Shown here: piece by piece, positions 10,971-23,626 of the stretch
Position numbering within the stretch: position 1 is the stretch's first letter
Layout: every line of letters begins with the position of its first letter
Made by a program: the position numbers and the translations under genes
The notes under the pieces: model-generated
Seen by the model: only the letters and a program-made list of their open reading frames with translations
Database searches by the model: none
What the model was told of the DNA's origin: nothing
Source of the DNA: Zygnema cylindricum
Taxonomy: Eukaryota; Streptophyta; Zygnematophyceae; Zygnematales; Zygnemataceae
Length of the DNA stretch: 64,000 nt
Reading direction: 5' to 3'
Assembly: GCA_037447655.1 (NCBI GenBank)
Contig: JBBHKE010000354.1
Location: 186,001-250,000, forward strand

Positions 10971-13900
10971 GTGTAAAAATTATTAGTGTAAAGGAAAAAA
11001 AAGTGTTATTGACGTTAAATCTTGCTTTATGACCTTGCTCTAACAAAAAATTAACTTGAATTTACACATCTAACCCTTAGTAAGACACCCATTGCTTTAG
11101 CGTAACCCCGCAGTTTGTGTTCACATAGTCGACGTTTGAACATTTGAGAACACATTTGCGTGATTTCCCCTGTCTTTGTTACTCGACACCAACTCTAAGA
11201 GTGCTTTTCAGTGACAACGCCACTGACTTTTTGATCTTGACTTCGTTATGAGACATAAACACATCAAGAATTGTAGCTTTTGTCAACATGTTGGTTGCCT
11301 CCCCACTTGCAAGGTCATGAGAAATCCACCTCATTCACTACCACCAAATTGCATAAAGAGTTTCATTCTATCCAAATATGTTCAGTGTTGTTGTGAAAGA
11401 CCGAATTCTTCACAAGTTTCTTTGAACTTAGACGGCCCAAGAAATCTGTAAGCACTAAACTAACACACTTAACTCACTCAACATTAAAGTTTGATGTACA
11501 CAACTTCGGTTAAACTTAGCGCAAGAGTAGACTAGGGACAAGAACTCCAAAAATATTGCACCTCCTCCAAAGAGAAAAGTGTAACCGAATGTCAATTCAC
11601 TTGTATCGAAAATGAGATCGATAAAAAGATAAATCACAATAAGAATAAATAATCAATATGGAACATTAACAACGGAATCATTTATAGAAAAGGGATCATT
11701 GACCAGAAAAGGAATTCATGTTGGCCTTTAACTTAGCCTCAATATTGAAATCTAATCGCGAAGCCTTACATTAAACATAGCCACAAATTAAAGAACTACG
11801 TGAAATGAAACAACCTAAAACAAGAGTACTAAAAGTCGATTACGAGAAAATTAACTAACGCGAAACGAAATAAACACCATAAAAAAACGGACCGTGTAAA
11901 AAAATCAACGGAAACTAAAGGAAAAATATGCGCGTCGTCATGCCCGACCAAATCAAGACACACTATTTCACGACGCCAACATGTGCTCTCAAAGTGGATT
12001 TCACGTAAAGGGAGGAAGTGATTGCCCCCAACACTTATATTTATATGTGGTTGATGCAATTTTGTTACCGTAAACCTTGGCCGGACGTGTGACTTGTTGA
12101 TTTTCTTTTGACGGTAAACATTCCCAAGCGAGGCAAAATTCTAACTGGCTGTCACGATATCTCGCAAGTCAAAGCTGTCCAATAGATCGATAGACAAATT
12201 TAAACTCAACGTTACAACCTATAACTTTGCGATTTTTTGCAACTTTTCGCACGCGCGAGCACGCTGATTTTGGCCTCACCTCGTTTACTCCGCACGGTTA
12301 TATGTTAAGGGTTATTATTATTTTTTTTTTTTTTTTATTATAAAAAATTGAAAACAAACCCTATGACCCTATTGACATACTTGATTACGACGTGTGGGAC
12401 TATCTTTTCTCGGTGTGGACACAGTGAGACACAATTTTTTTAACTACTCCACTCGTAACGAACTTAGGCTGTAACAACTCAAGGATACACAACTGTACCT
12501 ACCTTTGTCAAGTTTAAATTTCCAATTCGTACAGATTTTGACTTTTTTAGGAAAACTTCGTCATATTCGTGGATTTTATACTTTTTATAAATTTTGTATT
12601 GTTTTCATTGTAGTAACTCTACAAAAATGTACGAAAAGCGTGACCCTAAAAAATCTTGATAAAATCTAAAACGGTACGTAAAAAATACAGAAATGTACAA
12701 AATTATACGAAAAATCCACGACAACAGTGGTGAAAAATACGGAAACGTAAAAAAATATACTCTAAAAAAAACCCTAATATCCTCGCTTGAATAACCCTAA
12801 AATACATGGAAATGTACCAAGATGCACGAAATTTGTAGAGGTGCAAAATAAAATACGAATTCTACTAACTTTTCAAAATTGTTTGATGCGCAGTGTACGT
12901 AGTATTGTACGTAGTATTCGTTACTGTAGTGAAAATATTTTTTGTTTACTATGTGCGTTTTATGCGCATAGGACATCCATACGTGAGCTTTATACGCAAA
13001 GGACATCCATGCGCAACCAAAGTACTGTAGCATAGAGATACCAAACGCACGGATTTGACTTTTTTAAGACAATGCGTAAATTTTTTTAGTTTTTAAAATT
13101 TTCCTAAAATTCGTCTACTTTTTACTACTTATAAGATTATGGAAAATATAGGGAAATGTACTTAAACAAGAGTACATTTTACACCCACGCAGTTCGCAAG
13201 TGCGAATGTTATAAATCCCTAACACCAATTTGAAATTCCATTTCGCTTGCCTCTCACTTATCATTAGAGTTTAATTAACTTTTTCTGATTTTTCTTTTTT
13301 TTAGGGTTGACCTTTCCTTTTAGGAGTCTACCGATATATATGAAGGACCCGAAGAGATATTAGGGTCATCATCGTGGAGACTCATCCGTCAAAAACATTA
13401 AGAGTGAAAAAATGAATCAAGTAAGGGTGCTTTCGCATGTGCTAAAGTTACAGTTATTTTTTGTCGTTTTCTTTCATAACTTAGAAAAAAACGAGAAAAT
13501 CCGCAGTCGTACCAAAAAAATGAAATAACCACCGACCAAGTTGCGTTACCTTAAAACTTAATACAACACACTAGTTTGTTGTTTAACGCGATGAAATTTG
13601 TCGTCTATCGCATTTCGACCCATTTTCGCGTCTTTCCAACACGTTTTCAAGCTTTACATCAAATCTCCTTGCGAGGTGATTTTAAATATAGTCCAATAAG
13701 GTAGTGAATAGGCAGATGATGTCGCACATGTCGAAAGTTTTTTCAATTTTTGAGCGCGAAGTACAAAAAAAAAATCCCCACTGCACGTTTCCAGCCTGTG
13801 CGTACAGTTTCCGTGCGCTAATTTCCGTACAAGGGTCGTCTCTCTCAAACACACGTGTCTTCACACATAGGGCCTAGGAAAAACATTGGGCACCTGTTGG

Positions 13901-14229
13901 GAAGTGGGAAGACAAAAAACAAAACCGCATTTCTGTGCGTCAGCAAAAGGTAGTTTAAGGGTTAGACACGTCGACAATTTGGCGTACGTACATTACACAG
14001 TCACAAAAAATGTATAGCATGCGGAGAGACGGCTCAAATTGAAGCTGAGTGGAATTTTTGCATCATTTTGTGTACCACTTCATCTGTCACATTGTTTCGT
14101 ACACCTCTATGTAAGTCACTTTTTTGAGTGACAAGTTATTTGCGTACGGAAAATATTTGCTAGAAAACAAAGTGACAAGACTAAGATCCAGTTACTTGCG
14201 GAAGTACCATATGTTTCAAAAGAAAAAAA

Positions 14230-14496
14230 AATCCTCCTCATTCTCCCTATCATTCTGCCCTCTCCTCTTCCTCTCCCTTTCCTTTTCCTCTTTATCTTTT
14301 TTTACTTATCCCTCTCTTCTCCTTTCCATTTTTTCCTTTCTCCCATTCCTCCCTCTCTCATTCTAGCTCTCTTTTTACCTCTCCCTTTCTCTCCAAATAT
14401 ATTTCTTGCTCCCCCTCTCCCTCTCACGCTCAATCTAGCTCTCTCTCTCTCAGTCTCTCTCTCAATCTTTTTCTCCCACTTCACCTCCCTCTCCTT
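14230..14496 (+). repeat. Polypyrimidine tract (C/T-rich, ~265 bp)
   Basis: Almost uninterrupted C and T, with CTCTCT and CCCTCTC runs, ending where the C1 5' LTR begins. A long purine strand such as this can form triplex DNA. Open frames within it are compositional artefacts. Confidence 0.85.
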
Positions 14497-15617
14497 TGTT
14501 GATTTTGAAAGTTGTTAGCCTCAATAAATAGAGGTTTGAGAGGGAGTTAAGGACTTCAAATATATTTTGACCAAAGCTATTTAATACTTACCTCTTACCT
14601 CTTATAGTGTGACAGTAGCAGAAGTGTATTAGTATGTAATGTTTTTTAATAGGGACACGGGTTGTCACCACTTAAACGTATAGATAATGTGAAAAGTTAT
14701 AGGTGAACAACTCCACGTGTCACATGCCGGACGGATGAGATTGGGTGATCTAACGGACAAAGAGTAAAGTGACTATTTTGGAAATGGTTCTATACGTGAT
14801 AACTCAACCGCGGATGATATGATTTAAGTCGATGAACAAGATTCATAGGGGGACCACAAATGACTAAGCTGAAGGGTGTTTTTCCAACAACCGGATGGAC
14901 GCATTCGGACAGTGATGACTCATCAAGCGGCGAATACTTGTACGACTACTATTTGAATATATATCTGCATAATAACTCAACCGCCGTTGATATGATTTAA
15001 GTCAACAAACAAGATTCATAGGGGGACCACAAATGACTTAGCTGAGAGGTGTTTTTCGAACAATCGGATAGACGCATTCGGAAAGTGACGACTCATCAAG
15101 CGGCGAATACATGTACGACTACTATTTGATTATATATATATCTGCATAATGTTGGTATATTAATTTTTACTGTGATAAAAGCATGTTTAGGTTTTGGTGT
15201 TAATTGGTTTTTGGACAAACCTCTTAGGTACATTTGTGTTGTAGGTACAATACTACTATTTCAGGTATCATTTTGTAATAGGATAAGATACTCAGTAAGA
15301 GTATGAGACTTATGACTTAGAATATTTTTGTATCTAGACTTCCAAGTAGTTAAACCGCTGACAGGTTTTTGGAAAACTTATGAGCATTATATATTGAGTT
15401 TTGTTTGGTCAATTCTGTGGAAACTTTAGAAGTTTTCATTTATTTTACTACTCTATATTTCGATAGAGTTTTGTGGAGTTGTGATTTTTGTATCAGATTT
15501 TGTGAGCATCTGAATACAGGTGTTTAGAAGGGTTCTTTATAGCTTTTGAGAGTGTATCATGTCTACTTCTACTACTAATGTTGCTGCTCCACCTGCAACG
15601 GTGGTTGTAGAACAACA
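14497..15617 (+). repeat. 5' LTR of C1 (TGTTG...CAACA)
   Basis: Begins TGTTGATTTTG and ends GAACAACA. The end lies inside the gag frame: the gag ATG is at 15559, 59 bp before the LTR end. A TATA-like TTATATATTG occurs near 15388. The LTR is longer than its relatives because of an internal 173-bp tandem duplication. Confidence 0.75.
14799..15150 (+). repeat. 173-bp tandem duplication inside the C1 LTR
   Basis: Copy 1 begins at 14799 and copy 2 at 14972, both with ATAACTCAACCG and ending ATATATCTGCATA. They share AAGATTCATAGGGGGACCAC and other long blocks with scattered differences, so the duplication is not recent. It lies in the U3 part of the LTR and could have duplicated promoter elements. 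Confidence 0.85.
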
Positions 15618-18600
15618 GATTATGGGCCTTTCATCAAGAATTCCTACCTTCTCGGGGGGAAAAATATGTCTACTTGGCGGATGTGGAGGAGTCTCACTCC
15701 GAAAATGTTAAACTTTTGGATAACTTGGATGGTTCCTTGGATGAATCAGATACATCTTGGTCCAAGAAGAATTTGCAAGATTGATCTACTTTAAAATTCA
15801 GTTTATGTAAGGACTTGTCTATGTTTCGGATTAGGTTGAAAAAGGCGATTGACATCTAGAAATCTCTTATAAATGATCATAAAAAAGCTAATGTACAAGA
15901 AGAACTTCTCTTAGCTGGAAAAAATTGGGACTCAACGGCTCAATGGCTGAGTATGCTAACAAGATTTCCATTTTTATCGATGCCCATGCTTGTGCAAGTG
16001 GCACGTTTCCTCGGTTTCAACAAGCGACATTGTTAATGAGAGGTCTCTTTAGTAATATGAAACGAGCTTTTGACACGCTCAAGCAAAAAGATAAGGCTAG
16101 CTAGACTTTCACAGATTAATATTTTATTAGATGAAGAGGCTACATCTAAAACTCTTAGTGCCGAGCAGGTAGAGGCTTTTAATACAGACTCTGAGAGAAA
16201 GGTTTAACTTAATCAACGTAGAAATCGGTTTAATCTACAGAAAAAAACAGTTTAATCAGGGAAGAAATAGATAGTCTTATAATGTTTGTTTCTATTATAA
16301 TGAAAAAGGTCATGGATATAAGTTCTTTCATAAGCTTAAAAAAGCTAACAAAACAGGTTTATATAGGCCGGGTTGGCAGCAGAGCCAGTATAATCAAAGC
16401 TTCACAGGAAATACACTTAGTGGAAATGCACTATATTTGGCATCTTCATCACACCGACCGAGTCTCTAAACCTGTTTGAGGTGGAAGAGGCGGATTTATT
16501 TGCTTGGGCACTGGCAATGGAAGGTTCAAAGGACACTGGATGGATAATCGATAGAGGAGCGTCATCCCATATGTGCTGGAACAAAGCTATCTTCAAAAAT
16601 ATGAAATCGACACTTGAAAAAAATATTTACAATGCATGTGGAATGAGTGTACAGACTCGTGCTGTAGGTGATGTATCCTTACTAGTTGATATAGGGGGAA
16701 AAGCAATTGAAAAGACTCTTCATAATGTCCTCTTTGTTCGGACTTTAAGAAAAGTTTGTTTTCTACTTATTTGGTAGAAAGAAAAGGCTTTGAGGTGAAT
16801 CTTAAATATGGTCGTCGGATTTTTAACAAGAATGGCAGAGTTGGGATTACAGGCACTAGATAAGATACCAAAATGTACCGTATAGATATGGCTGATAATA
16901 AGAAAAATGATGTTCTGTATTTCGGTGCTTTGCATTCAAATGAGTTGTGGCATAAAAAATTAGGCCATATAAATTATGATAGTTTGAGAAAGATGGTACA
17001 TGCTAGCAAATTAGAGGGTGTCTTTGTAACAGATTATCTAATTAAAACATTTGAAGGCTGTGCATAAGCAAAAATACATAGACTATCATTCCACAAGGAG
17101 TGTGAAAATCAGTGCACTAAACTTTTACAACAAATTCATTGCGATGTTTTTAGTCATACAAAGGTACTATCTGCCGGGGGGATGAAATATATGGTAACTT
17201 TCACATTTGATTTTTCAAAGCTATAATGGTCTACTTCATGAAGGAAAAGAGTAAAGTGCTCGGTCACTTCAAACAGTATAAAGCTTGGGTGGAAAAGCTA
17301 CATAATTTGCCAATTGTGAAACTCAGGTCGGACAACGGTGGTGAATTTAAATCGAAGGAATTTAAAAAATTCTTCTTACAACAAGGTATTAGTCACCAGT
17401 TGAGTGTTCCCTATTTCACAGAACAGAATACAGTATCAAAGAGATTAAATAAAACACTCACGGAGAGCGTTAGGTTGATGCTTGCAGTTAATGATGTGGA
17501 TCTAAAATCTGGGTTGAGGCCTTAAATTATGCAGTTTATATTAAGAATAGAATAGGGTCAAGGTTTATAAATTCTACGCCTTACAAATTCTGGAATGGCA
17601 TAAAACCTGATGTTTGTTATTTTAAAGTCATTTGAAGTAAATGCTTTATTTTAGATACATTAAAAGATCGATAGAAAATGGATCCAAAAGGGTTATCGGG
17701 TATTCTGTTAACATATGCTCATCACTCTAAAGGGTACAGAGTCTTTTTTCTTGAAACAAAACAAATATTTTTGGCTCAAAATATCACTCTGAAAGATGAA
17801 CTTGATTTGGTAGATTTTTTCACAATGACAAATGTACAGAAACAACATAAAGTGCATGAATATATCATTTAGGACTGCAATCATCCCATTGTAACACAGG
17901 TGGAACTTCCTCCAATTGCAGAGCCATCTTTCGAAGTTCATCAAGATCCTCAAATAGTTCAGTTCCAACATAGTCTTTTGCAGACAGAGAGAACATGCAG
18001 ATCAGAACCACAAACAACAAAAGAACACAAGGGATTGGACTTTCTCAGCCTGAAATTTTTTGAGGGGAAAGAGTTCTTGTAGCCGCCTGTAAAGAAGCTC
18101 TCCTTTTGCTTACTTGGTAGACTAAAGGGAGACTTTAACCATCCGGGAGGCCTTCTCATAACCGGAGCAAAATCATTGGATGGAGACAGCAAACGATGAA
18201 ATGAAGTTGATCATGGAAGCTCCGACATGGGAGCTTGTGGATCTTCCTCTAGACCAAAAAGCAATCGATAGCCAATATGTATACAAGGTGAAGTTAAACC
18301 ATGATAATACCATTGAAAGATATAAGGTTAGACTTGTGACAAAAGACTATAATAAAAATGAATGAATTGATTATGATGAAACATTTTCTCTAGTTGTAAA
18401 GATTCCCTACAGTTAGGATTTTGTTGTCCTTAGCTGCTATAAAAGATATAAATACACATCAAATGGATGTAAAAATGGCTTTTTTCCATAGAGAATTAGA
18501 GACTATTTATATGCAGCAGCTTGAGATGTATGCACAACCAAAAAAATAGCATTTAGTGTGCAAATTGCTAAAATCTTTGTATGGCCTAAAATAGGCCTCC

Positions 18601-18951
18601 AGACACTGGAATTTAAAGCTTGATGAATATCTAACTAGCCTAAGATTTAAGAGGATAAGTTTTAATTACTCTGTTTATGTTCGAAAACGAGAGGATGGGA
18701 CAATTTACATAGCACTGTATATAGACGATCTACAACTAATTAGCAAATCAATGGTTAAAACTAATTACATTAAAGTAGCCTTAAATTTAAGTTTTGTGAT
18801 GAAAGACCTCGGTGAGGTGAAAAAAAATTTGGGCGTTCAGATAAAAAGGGATAGAAAAGAGAGATTAGTAAAATTGACTCAGAGAGAGGCTATCCGAAAT
18901 ATGTTAGATGAGGATGAAATAAGGGGGGTAAAAGGGTGTGCAACTCCAATG
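15559..18951 (+). pseudogene. Degenerate copia gag-pol of C1
   Basis: gag starts at 15559 (MSTST...VVVEQQIMGLSSRIP). The zinc knuckle near 16282 has lost two cysteines (CFYY...HGYKFF in place of CX2CX4HX4C). Protease reads DRGASSHMC at about 16550, with the active-site Thr/Ser replaced by Arg. Integrase keeps HKKLGHINYD but has only one of the two zinc cysteines (FEGCA). Its catalytic triad keeps the middle Asp in RSDNGGEF (about 17320), but the Glu is Lys in NTVSKRLNKT. RT keeps the YIDDL box at 18718-18732. Frameshifts and stops are frequent, so no functional product is possible. It is closest in wording to C4 and C5 of this window. Confidence 0.85.
15618..15628 (+). other. Primer-binding site of C1 (half-tRNA iMet type), inside gag
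   Basis: GATTATGGGCC directly follows the LTR end CAACA. Ten of its bases match the complement of the initiator tRNA-Met anticodon loop region (GGCCCAUAAC). It is read by the gag frame as I-M-G-L. Confidence 0.6.
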
Positions 18952-20004
18952 TGCAACTCTGAGATCTCTATAGGTCCTCAAAGTAGGCAGCTCACACAAA
19001 GCCTCTATGATAACCTTGACCCCTTTGTGTTTCAGCAAGAATAACTGCCACCCTTGTAGACAAAAACTCTGACCACCTTCACCATTATAAAGGTAAGACT
19101 CCCTTGAGTCTATAGCAAAAAAAATCTATAAATTTACTCCACTGAGAAGTAAGTTATAGAGGGTCAAAGTTGACATTTTGTAGAGAAGCTCTATGGGAGA
19201 GAGGTGGCCTATCTACCAAATTTTCCTATGTCCTACCTCTCTCTAAAACTCTATCTACTGAAGAATGTCACCAATCAAAATATTTTATCGTACAGAAAGG
19301 TATAGGTGCCGTTGTACTTTATGTACAACCATTTGTACGATATGGCTGACTAGTTGACACATGTCATATTTGGATTCGTTCCAATAATCCCTGGAGATTC
19401 CGTAATCTAATGTTATTATGTCACGTGTCAATCGATGTGGCGGTGACCGCAAACCCACCAAAGTCCTATTTTGGGATCTAGGCATTCTTCGCAGCCGTCT
19501 GATCAAAACCGGATTTTAATCGTAGCCGTCATAAATTGTTGCGCGATATTTGTTTCGCTGTCAAAACAAATTGCGCGGTATCCGGTTTGTATTCGTACCA
19601 TACTCTGTATTTTACAAAACTGTATCCATACACAATGTGTATAGTTTCAGTTAAATGAATTTGTTCACGCGTAATCGTTTTAAAAATCTGTCAAACCCTA
19701 TATAACTTAAAACCAATCCTACACTTGTAAGATAAAGCTGACAGCTACCAGTTAGCTTGACAGACGGTAGGTACCATGATCAAATCTTTGGTCTATGAAG
19801 TACCTTTTAGTAAATTTACCAAAACATATGCGTGTCTGACTCTGGAGAGCACAAGCAACCATGACTCTATCTCCCTCTTCAACCTTCCGTGACTTCGACA
19901 AGTGTGGGAGCTGAAGAGAGGAGTTAGAGGCAGATTGCCTCGGCTTTTTTTTCTGCAATTAATTTCGACCTAGAATATACAAAAAATAACCATTAATCTC
20001 TACA
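18952..20004 (-). repeat. 3' LTR of C2 (family B, 1053 bp)
   Basis: On the minus strand it begins TGTAGAGATTAATGG after the polypurine tract and ends CTCAGAGTTGCA. It aligns along its length with S3 (58194-58726) and with the C6 3' LTR, including the terminal CTCAGAGTT block, and contains a TATATAGGG TATA-like box near 19700. A degenerate antisense B-box-like stretch lies near 19775-19790. Confidence 0.75.
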
Positions 20005-20017
20005 CTCCTCTTATTTT

Positions 20018-23000
20018 CTAGTCACCTTTTAATTTTAGACCACACTTCTCCCTACAAAAAATTAGCTTAGGGGAAGGCATAGGTTTGGTCATCATATCTC
20101 CTACCATTTCACTATCTGGTCTATAATCTAAAGTGATTGTTCGGTCTTCTACCTTTTCCTTAACGAAGCTAAGTATAATGTCAATATGTTTTGCTTTAAA
20201 ATGGTGTTTAGGACTGGCCGAAATGGCAATAACTGCCTGATTATCACAAAATACTTTTTGAACACCACTTTAAAGATGACCAATTTCACTAAGAAAGGAC
20301 TTCACCCACATGAATTCTTTTACAGCAGAGCAAAAGGCCATGTACTCAGCCTCCATGGTGGACTGAGCAATGACCTTTTGATGCTTGCTGCTCCAGCAAC
20401 AAGCCCTATCACCCACATACGATACATACAAAGACGTGCATCTCCTCATAGGAGCATCCCCATAGCTGGCATCACTCCAAGTGGTGATGTCAGTATTGTT
20501 CCCACCAAAATGCAACCACAGATCTCTAGTCCCTATAAGATATCTAAGGACTCTCTTCGCTGCCTGCCAATCTTTCTTAGTGGGAGCATTAAGACTCCTA
20601 TTTAGTACTCCTACAGTTGCGACTATGTCCGGACAGGTACAATTCACGAAATATATTAGGTTGCCCACTACTTGTCTATTAGGGATGGTCTGCATAAATA
20701 TTTTCTCTTCCAAGCCTATCTCGTCATTTAAGATTATAACTCCCTCTTCCACACTCCCCTCACTTCCTTTTTGTAGTTTTGTAGGAGTGGTACAATTATT
20801 AGCCTAGTCCATTTGGAATCTTTCTAACCTGTTTTCAATTGCCTCATTTTGAGTTAATATTATTATCTTTGTGTCTCTGTCTCTCTGTACCCGAATTCCC
20901 AAAATATACCTTGCTTCTCCCATATCTTTTATCTCAAATCTTTCTTTTAGATCATTTTTCAACTTATTTATTTTATTCATAGATTTACTTAAAACGAGCA
21001 AATCATCGATATAAATTGCAATAAAAATAATTCCTTCCTCATCTTCAAACAAATATATGGAGTGATCTAACCTGATTAGAATATATTCCAAACTTGTAAG
21101 AAACTCATCGAGCTTCTTGTTCCATTGCTAGGGCGCCTATTTCAGCCCATACAGAGATTTGATCAATCGACATACTTTGCTCTCCTCCCCTTGCTCCAGA
21201 AATCATTTGGGCTGTCGCATAAAAATATCCTCTTCCAACTCTCCACGTAAGAAGGCCGTCTTGTTGTCCATCTGATGCACTTCTATGTCTTCTGCTGCTG
21301 CCATACTAAGAAGTGTGCGAACAGAGGGAAACTTGACGACCGAGCAAAAGTCTCCTCGTAGTCAATTCCCTCTTTTTGGTTAAATCCTTTCGCCACTAAC
21401 CGAGCCTTGTAGCGCTTAATCGTGTTATCCGGGTTGAGTTTCAATTTGAATACCCACTAACACCCAATTCGCTTCCTATCAGGGGAACAGTCCACGAATT
21501 CCCACGTGTTGGCTACCATAATCGAAGCCATCTCCTCGTTAATGGCTGTCTTCCACCAATTTCTTTCACGACATTTCATCGCCTCAACATAAATATGGGG
21601 TTCATCGGGATGAGACAATTTGGTTACCTTGTTGTTAACTTGTTTCTCTTGTAGTCTTTTGCTGCATCTCCTTCCACCGTCAAACTCTGATGCCGAAATG
21701 GATGGCTCTCGTGGATTCTTTTGAATAGTTTCGACTTCTCCCCTATCCATCAATTTCGTGTCTATTTCTACCACGTCTTCTGCTTCGGTTTGGGTTGGCA
21801 CTAAGGGTTCCACGGTTGAATCTTCCTCTGTATGACTTGAACCTGCAAGATCATTATCTTCTCGAAAACCAAGATAGTAAGGAAGCTCAAAGTCATCATA
21901 ATTTTTTGACTCAAATCTTATTTTGACTATCTATGTATGCTTAAAAGGATCTATAGATTTCCCTTCATCCATGACCACTAGATGATTTATAGGATTATAT
22001 CTTTTCTCTTGAGATCATAGACTCTATATCCTTTTACATCTTCATCATATCGTAGTAGATATCCTGGTTTTCCTTTCGAATCCAACTTCCAATTTGATTG
22101 ATCTGTGTCTAAACTGAATACTTGACTACTGAAAACCTTTAAGTGTGAAAAATCTTGTTTTCGGCCGGTCCATCTCTCATAAGGAGTTTGGTCTTTTACT
22201 GCCGAAGTAAAAACTCTATTCTTAAGATAATTTGCACAGTACATAGCTTCGGCCCAAAATCTCTTTCCTATCTTTTTATCTGAGAGCATACTCTTGGCAC
22301 TATCACTTAGTGTTCTATTTAGCACTGGGCTACACCATTGTGCTCAGGATTTTCAAAAACTGTCTTTTGGTGTTGCACTCCATCTTCTCTCAAAAAATCC
22401 TCAAACTGATTGGAGGTATACTCTCCCCCATTATCACTCCTTACTCTTTTAATAGAGGTTTCATGGAGTTTCTCACCCCATGCCTTATATTCCTTAAAAA
22501 CTTGTGGGGCCTCTAATTTATTTTTCAAAAAATACACTCTATAGTATCAAGACCAATCGTCAGTGATTGTCATCATAAACCTTTTACCACCGGGTGAGGG
22601 CACTTTCGGCGGTCCCCAAATATCAATGTGTACCAAGTCTAACACTTTTTCCCCTTCATAAGAGGCTTCCTTTGGGAAGGGTAATCTGTGTGTCCTACCT
22701 TGAGCACAACCACTACAGTCACTTAGGTTTTCACTTTCTCCGAACTGATTTCCTTCCACTATTCCCATCTTTTTCATTTCTTTCAACTTCTCTAAATTCT
22801 TATGTCCAAGCCTCTTATGCCACAACAAAATATCATGAACACCAACATAGTAAAGTTTATTCTTTTCGTTGCTTAAAATCAGCCTTAATATCCCTTGGCC
22901 ACCTTTTTCAGTTGTGAAATAAACGTCCTCCTCAAAGATAGCAGTAAAGGTTCCCTTCCTAGTGCTAGTCTCAAAACCCTTATCATCTAACACAGACGTT

Positions 23001-23130
23001 GAGATGAGGTTTTTTTTTTAACTTTGGAATAAACAGGACATAAGAGAATGTCACTATGGATGTATTTCCCGCCACTAAGAATTTCAGATCTATCGATCCT
23101 ACCATAGTAGTAGTGACTACCCTCCCATTC
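20018..23130 (-). pseudogene. Degenerate copia pol of C2 (IN-RT-RNase H)
   Basis: Integrase: HHCC finger HKRLGH...CSGCAQG (about 22840-22700), catalytic Asp block HIDIWGPPK, then a TGA in place of Arg after DDWS, SDNGGEYTSNQF, and the Glu region altered to NGVAQC near 22325. RT: linker 21813-21457, then AIYIDDLLVLSKSM at about 21010, the active-site YIDD intact. RNase H: TWSDASYGDAP, STMEAEYMAF (20752-20270) and the terminal block ending in TAG at 20020-20018. Several frameshifts separate the pieces. The integrase-RT spacing is that of an ordinary copia Pol. Confidence 0.85.
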
Positions 23131-23500
23131 TCATACTCTATCTCTACTGTGTATGCCTCTTAACAAGGAGGAGTCAGCAAAACTCCTAGCTTTGCGGAAG
23201 CTTAAGGGAATCAGGTGGTGGATAGCGGACCCAAACCCGCTATGGGGGCCGATGACCGCGTCTTCCTGTATAGCTGTTTGAACTGTCAACAAATCTGTCA
23301 TAGATGGAAGCGCTTCTCTCAGAAGCTCAAACCAGAATTGGCTCTCAAGCAAAAGGAATAGGAAAAAGAGAGAGGTGAAAGGACTAAGAAGCAGCAAGAA
23401 AAAAAACAAGGAGGAGGATCGGAAGACAAAACCCTAGTGAAAAAAGACAATTATCGTCCGACTCCCCGGCCCGAGACTGCATAAATGTCACAAGCTTAGT
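23131..23500. other. Unassigned stretch between C2 and G1
   Basis: A purine-rich plus strand that could encode a basic, Lys/Arg/Gln-rich segment such as the end of a gag matrix region, but stops interrupt every frame. It may be the 5' part of G1. I cannot assign it. Confidence 0.4.
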
Positions 23501-23584
23501 TGGGACAAATCAAAATTTCCAAAATTCAAATATGTGCAAATCTCCAATGAATAGAGGGTCAAATACACCAACAAGGGCTCTAAG

Positions 23585-23626
23585 TGTGAGGCTTGTGGTT
23601 TCATGGTTCACAAAGAGGGGCAGTGA
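23585..23626 (+). pseudogene. G1 gag zinc knuckle with the last Cys replaced by stop
   Basis: The frame reads CEACGFMVHKEGQ followed by TGA where a CX2CX4HX4C knuckle would have its final cysteine codon (TGC/TGT). A third-base change would explain it. Confidence 0.55.

Larger units (their letters stand above)
9518..14229. other. Long AT-rich gene-free stretch
   Basis: No protein family, intron structure or RNA gene is recognisable over 4.7 kb. Visible structure: a 34-bp repeat pair at 9703-9736 and 10864-10897; a cluster of TGTGAC motifs at 10070-10270 including a palindromic TGACGTCA near 10222; a transposon-end motif at 10951-10970; an exact 12-bp tandem duplication (GTACGTAGTATT) at about 12895-12918; and a diverged ~29-bp repeat containing GGACATCCAT at about 12965-13012. 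Confidence 0.5.
14497..18951 (+). mobile_element. Ty1/copia element C1 (family H), 3' truncated
   Basis: A 5' LTR (14497-15617), then gag, protease, integrase and reverse transcriptase in copia order, truncated at 18951 inside the sequence that follows the RT domain. There C2's LTR begins with TG. RNase H and the 3' LTR of C1 are missing. The coding region is broken by many stops. Confidence 0.85.
18952..23130 (-). mobile_element. Ty1/copia element C2 (family B), 5' truncated
   Basis: On the minus strand: a remnant of gag/protease at 23130-22994, integrase, RT, RNase H, then a polypurine AAGAGGAG and a complete 3' LTR (20004-18952). Its LTR terminus meets C1's RT at 18951, with CAATG as a possible left target duplication. 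No matching right flank was found because the 5' part of C2 is missing. Confidence 0.85.

Noticed and set aside
14302-14484. Arg/Glu-rich frame on the minus strand
   Set aside because: Translation of the polypurine complement of the C/T tract.
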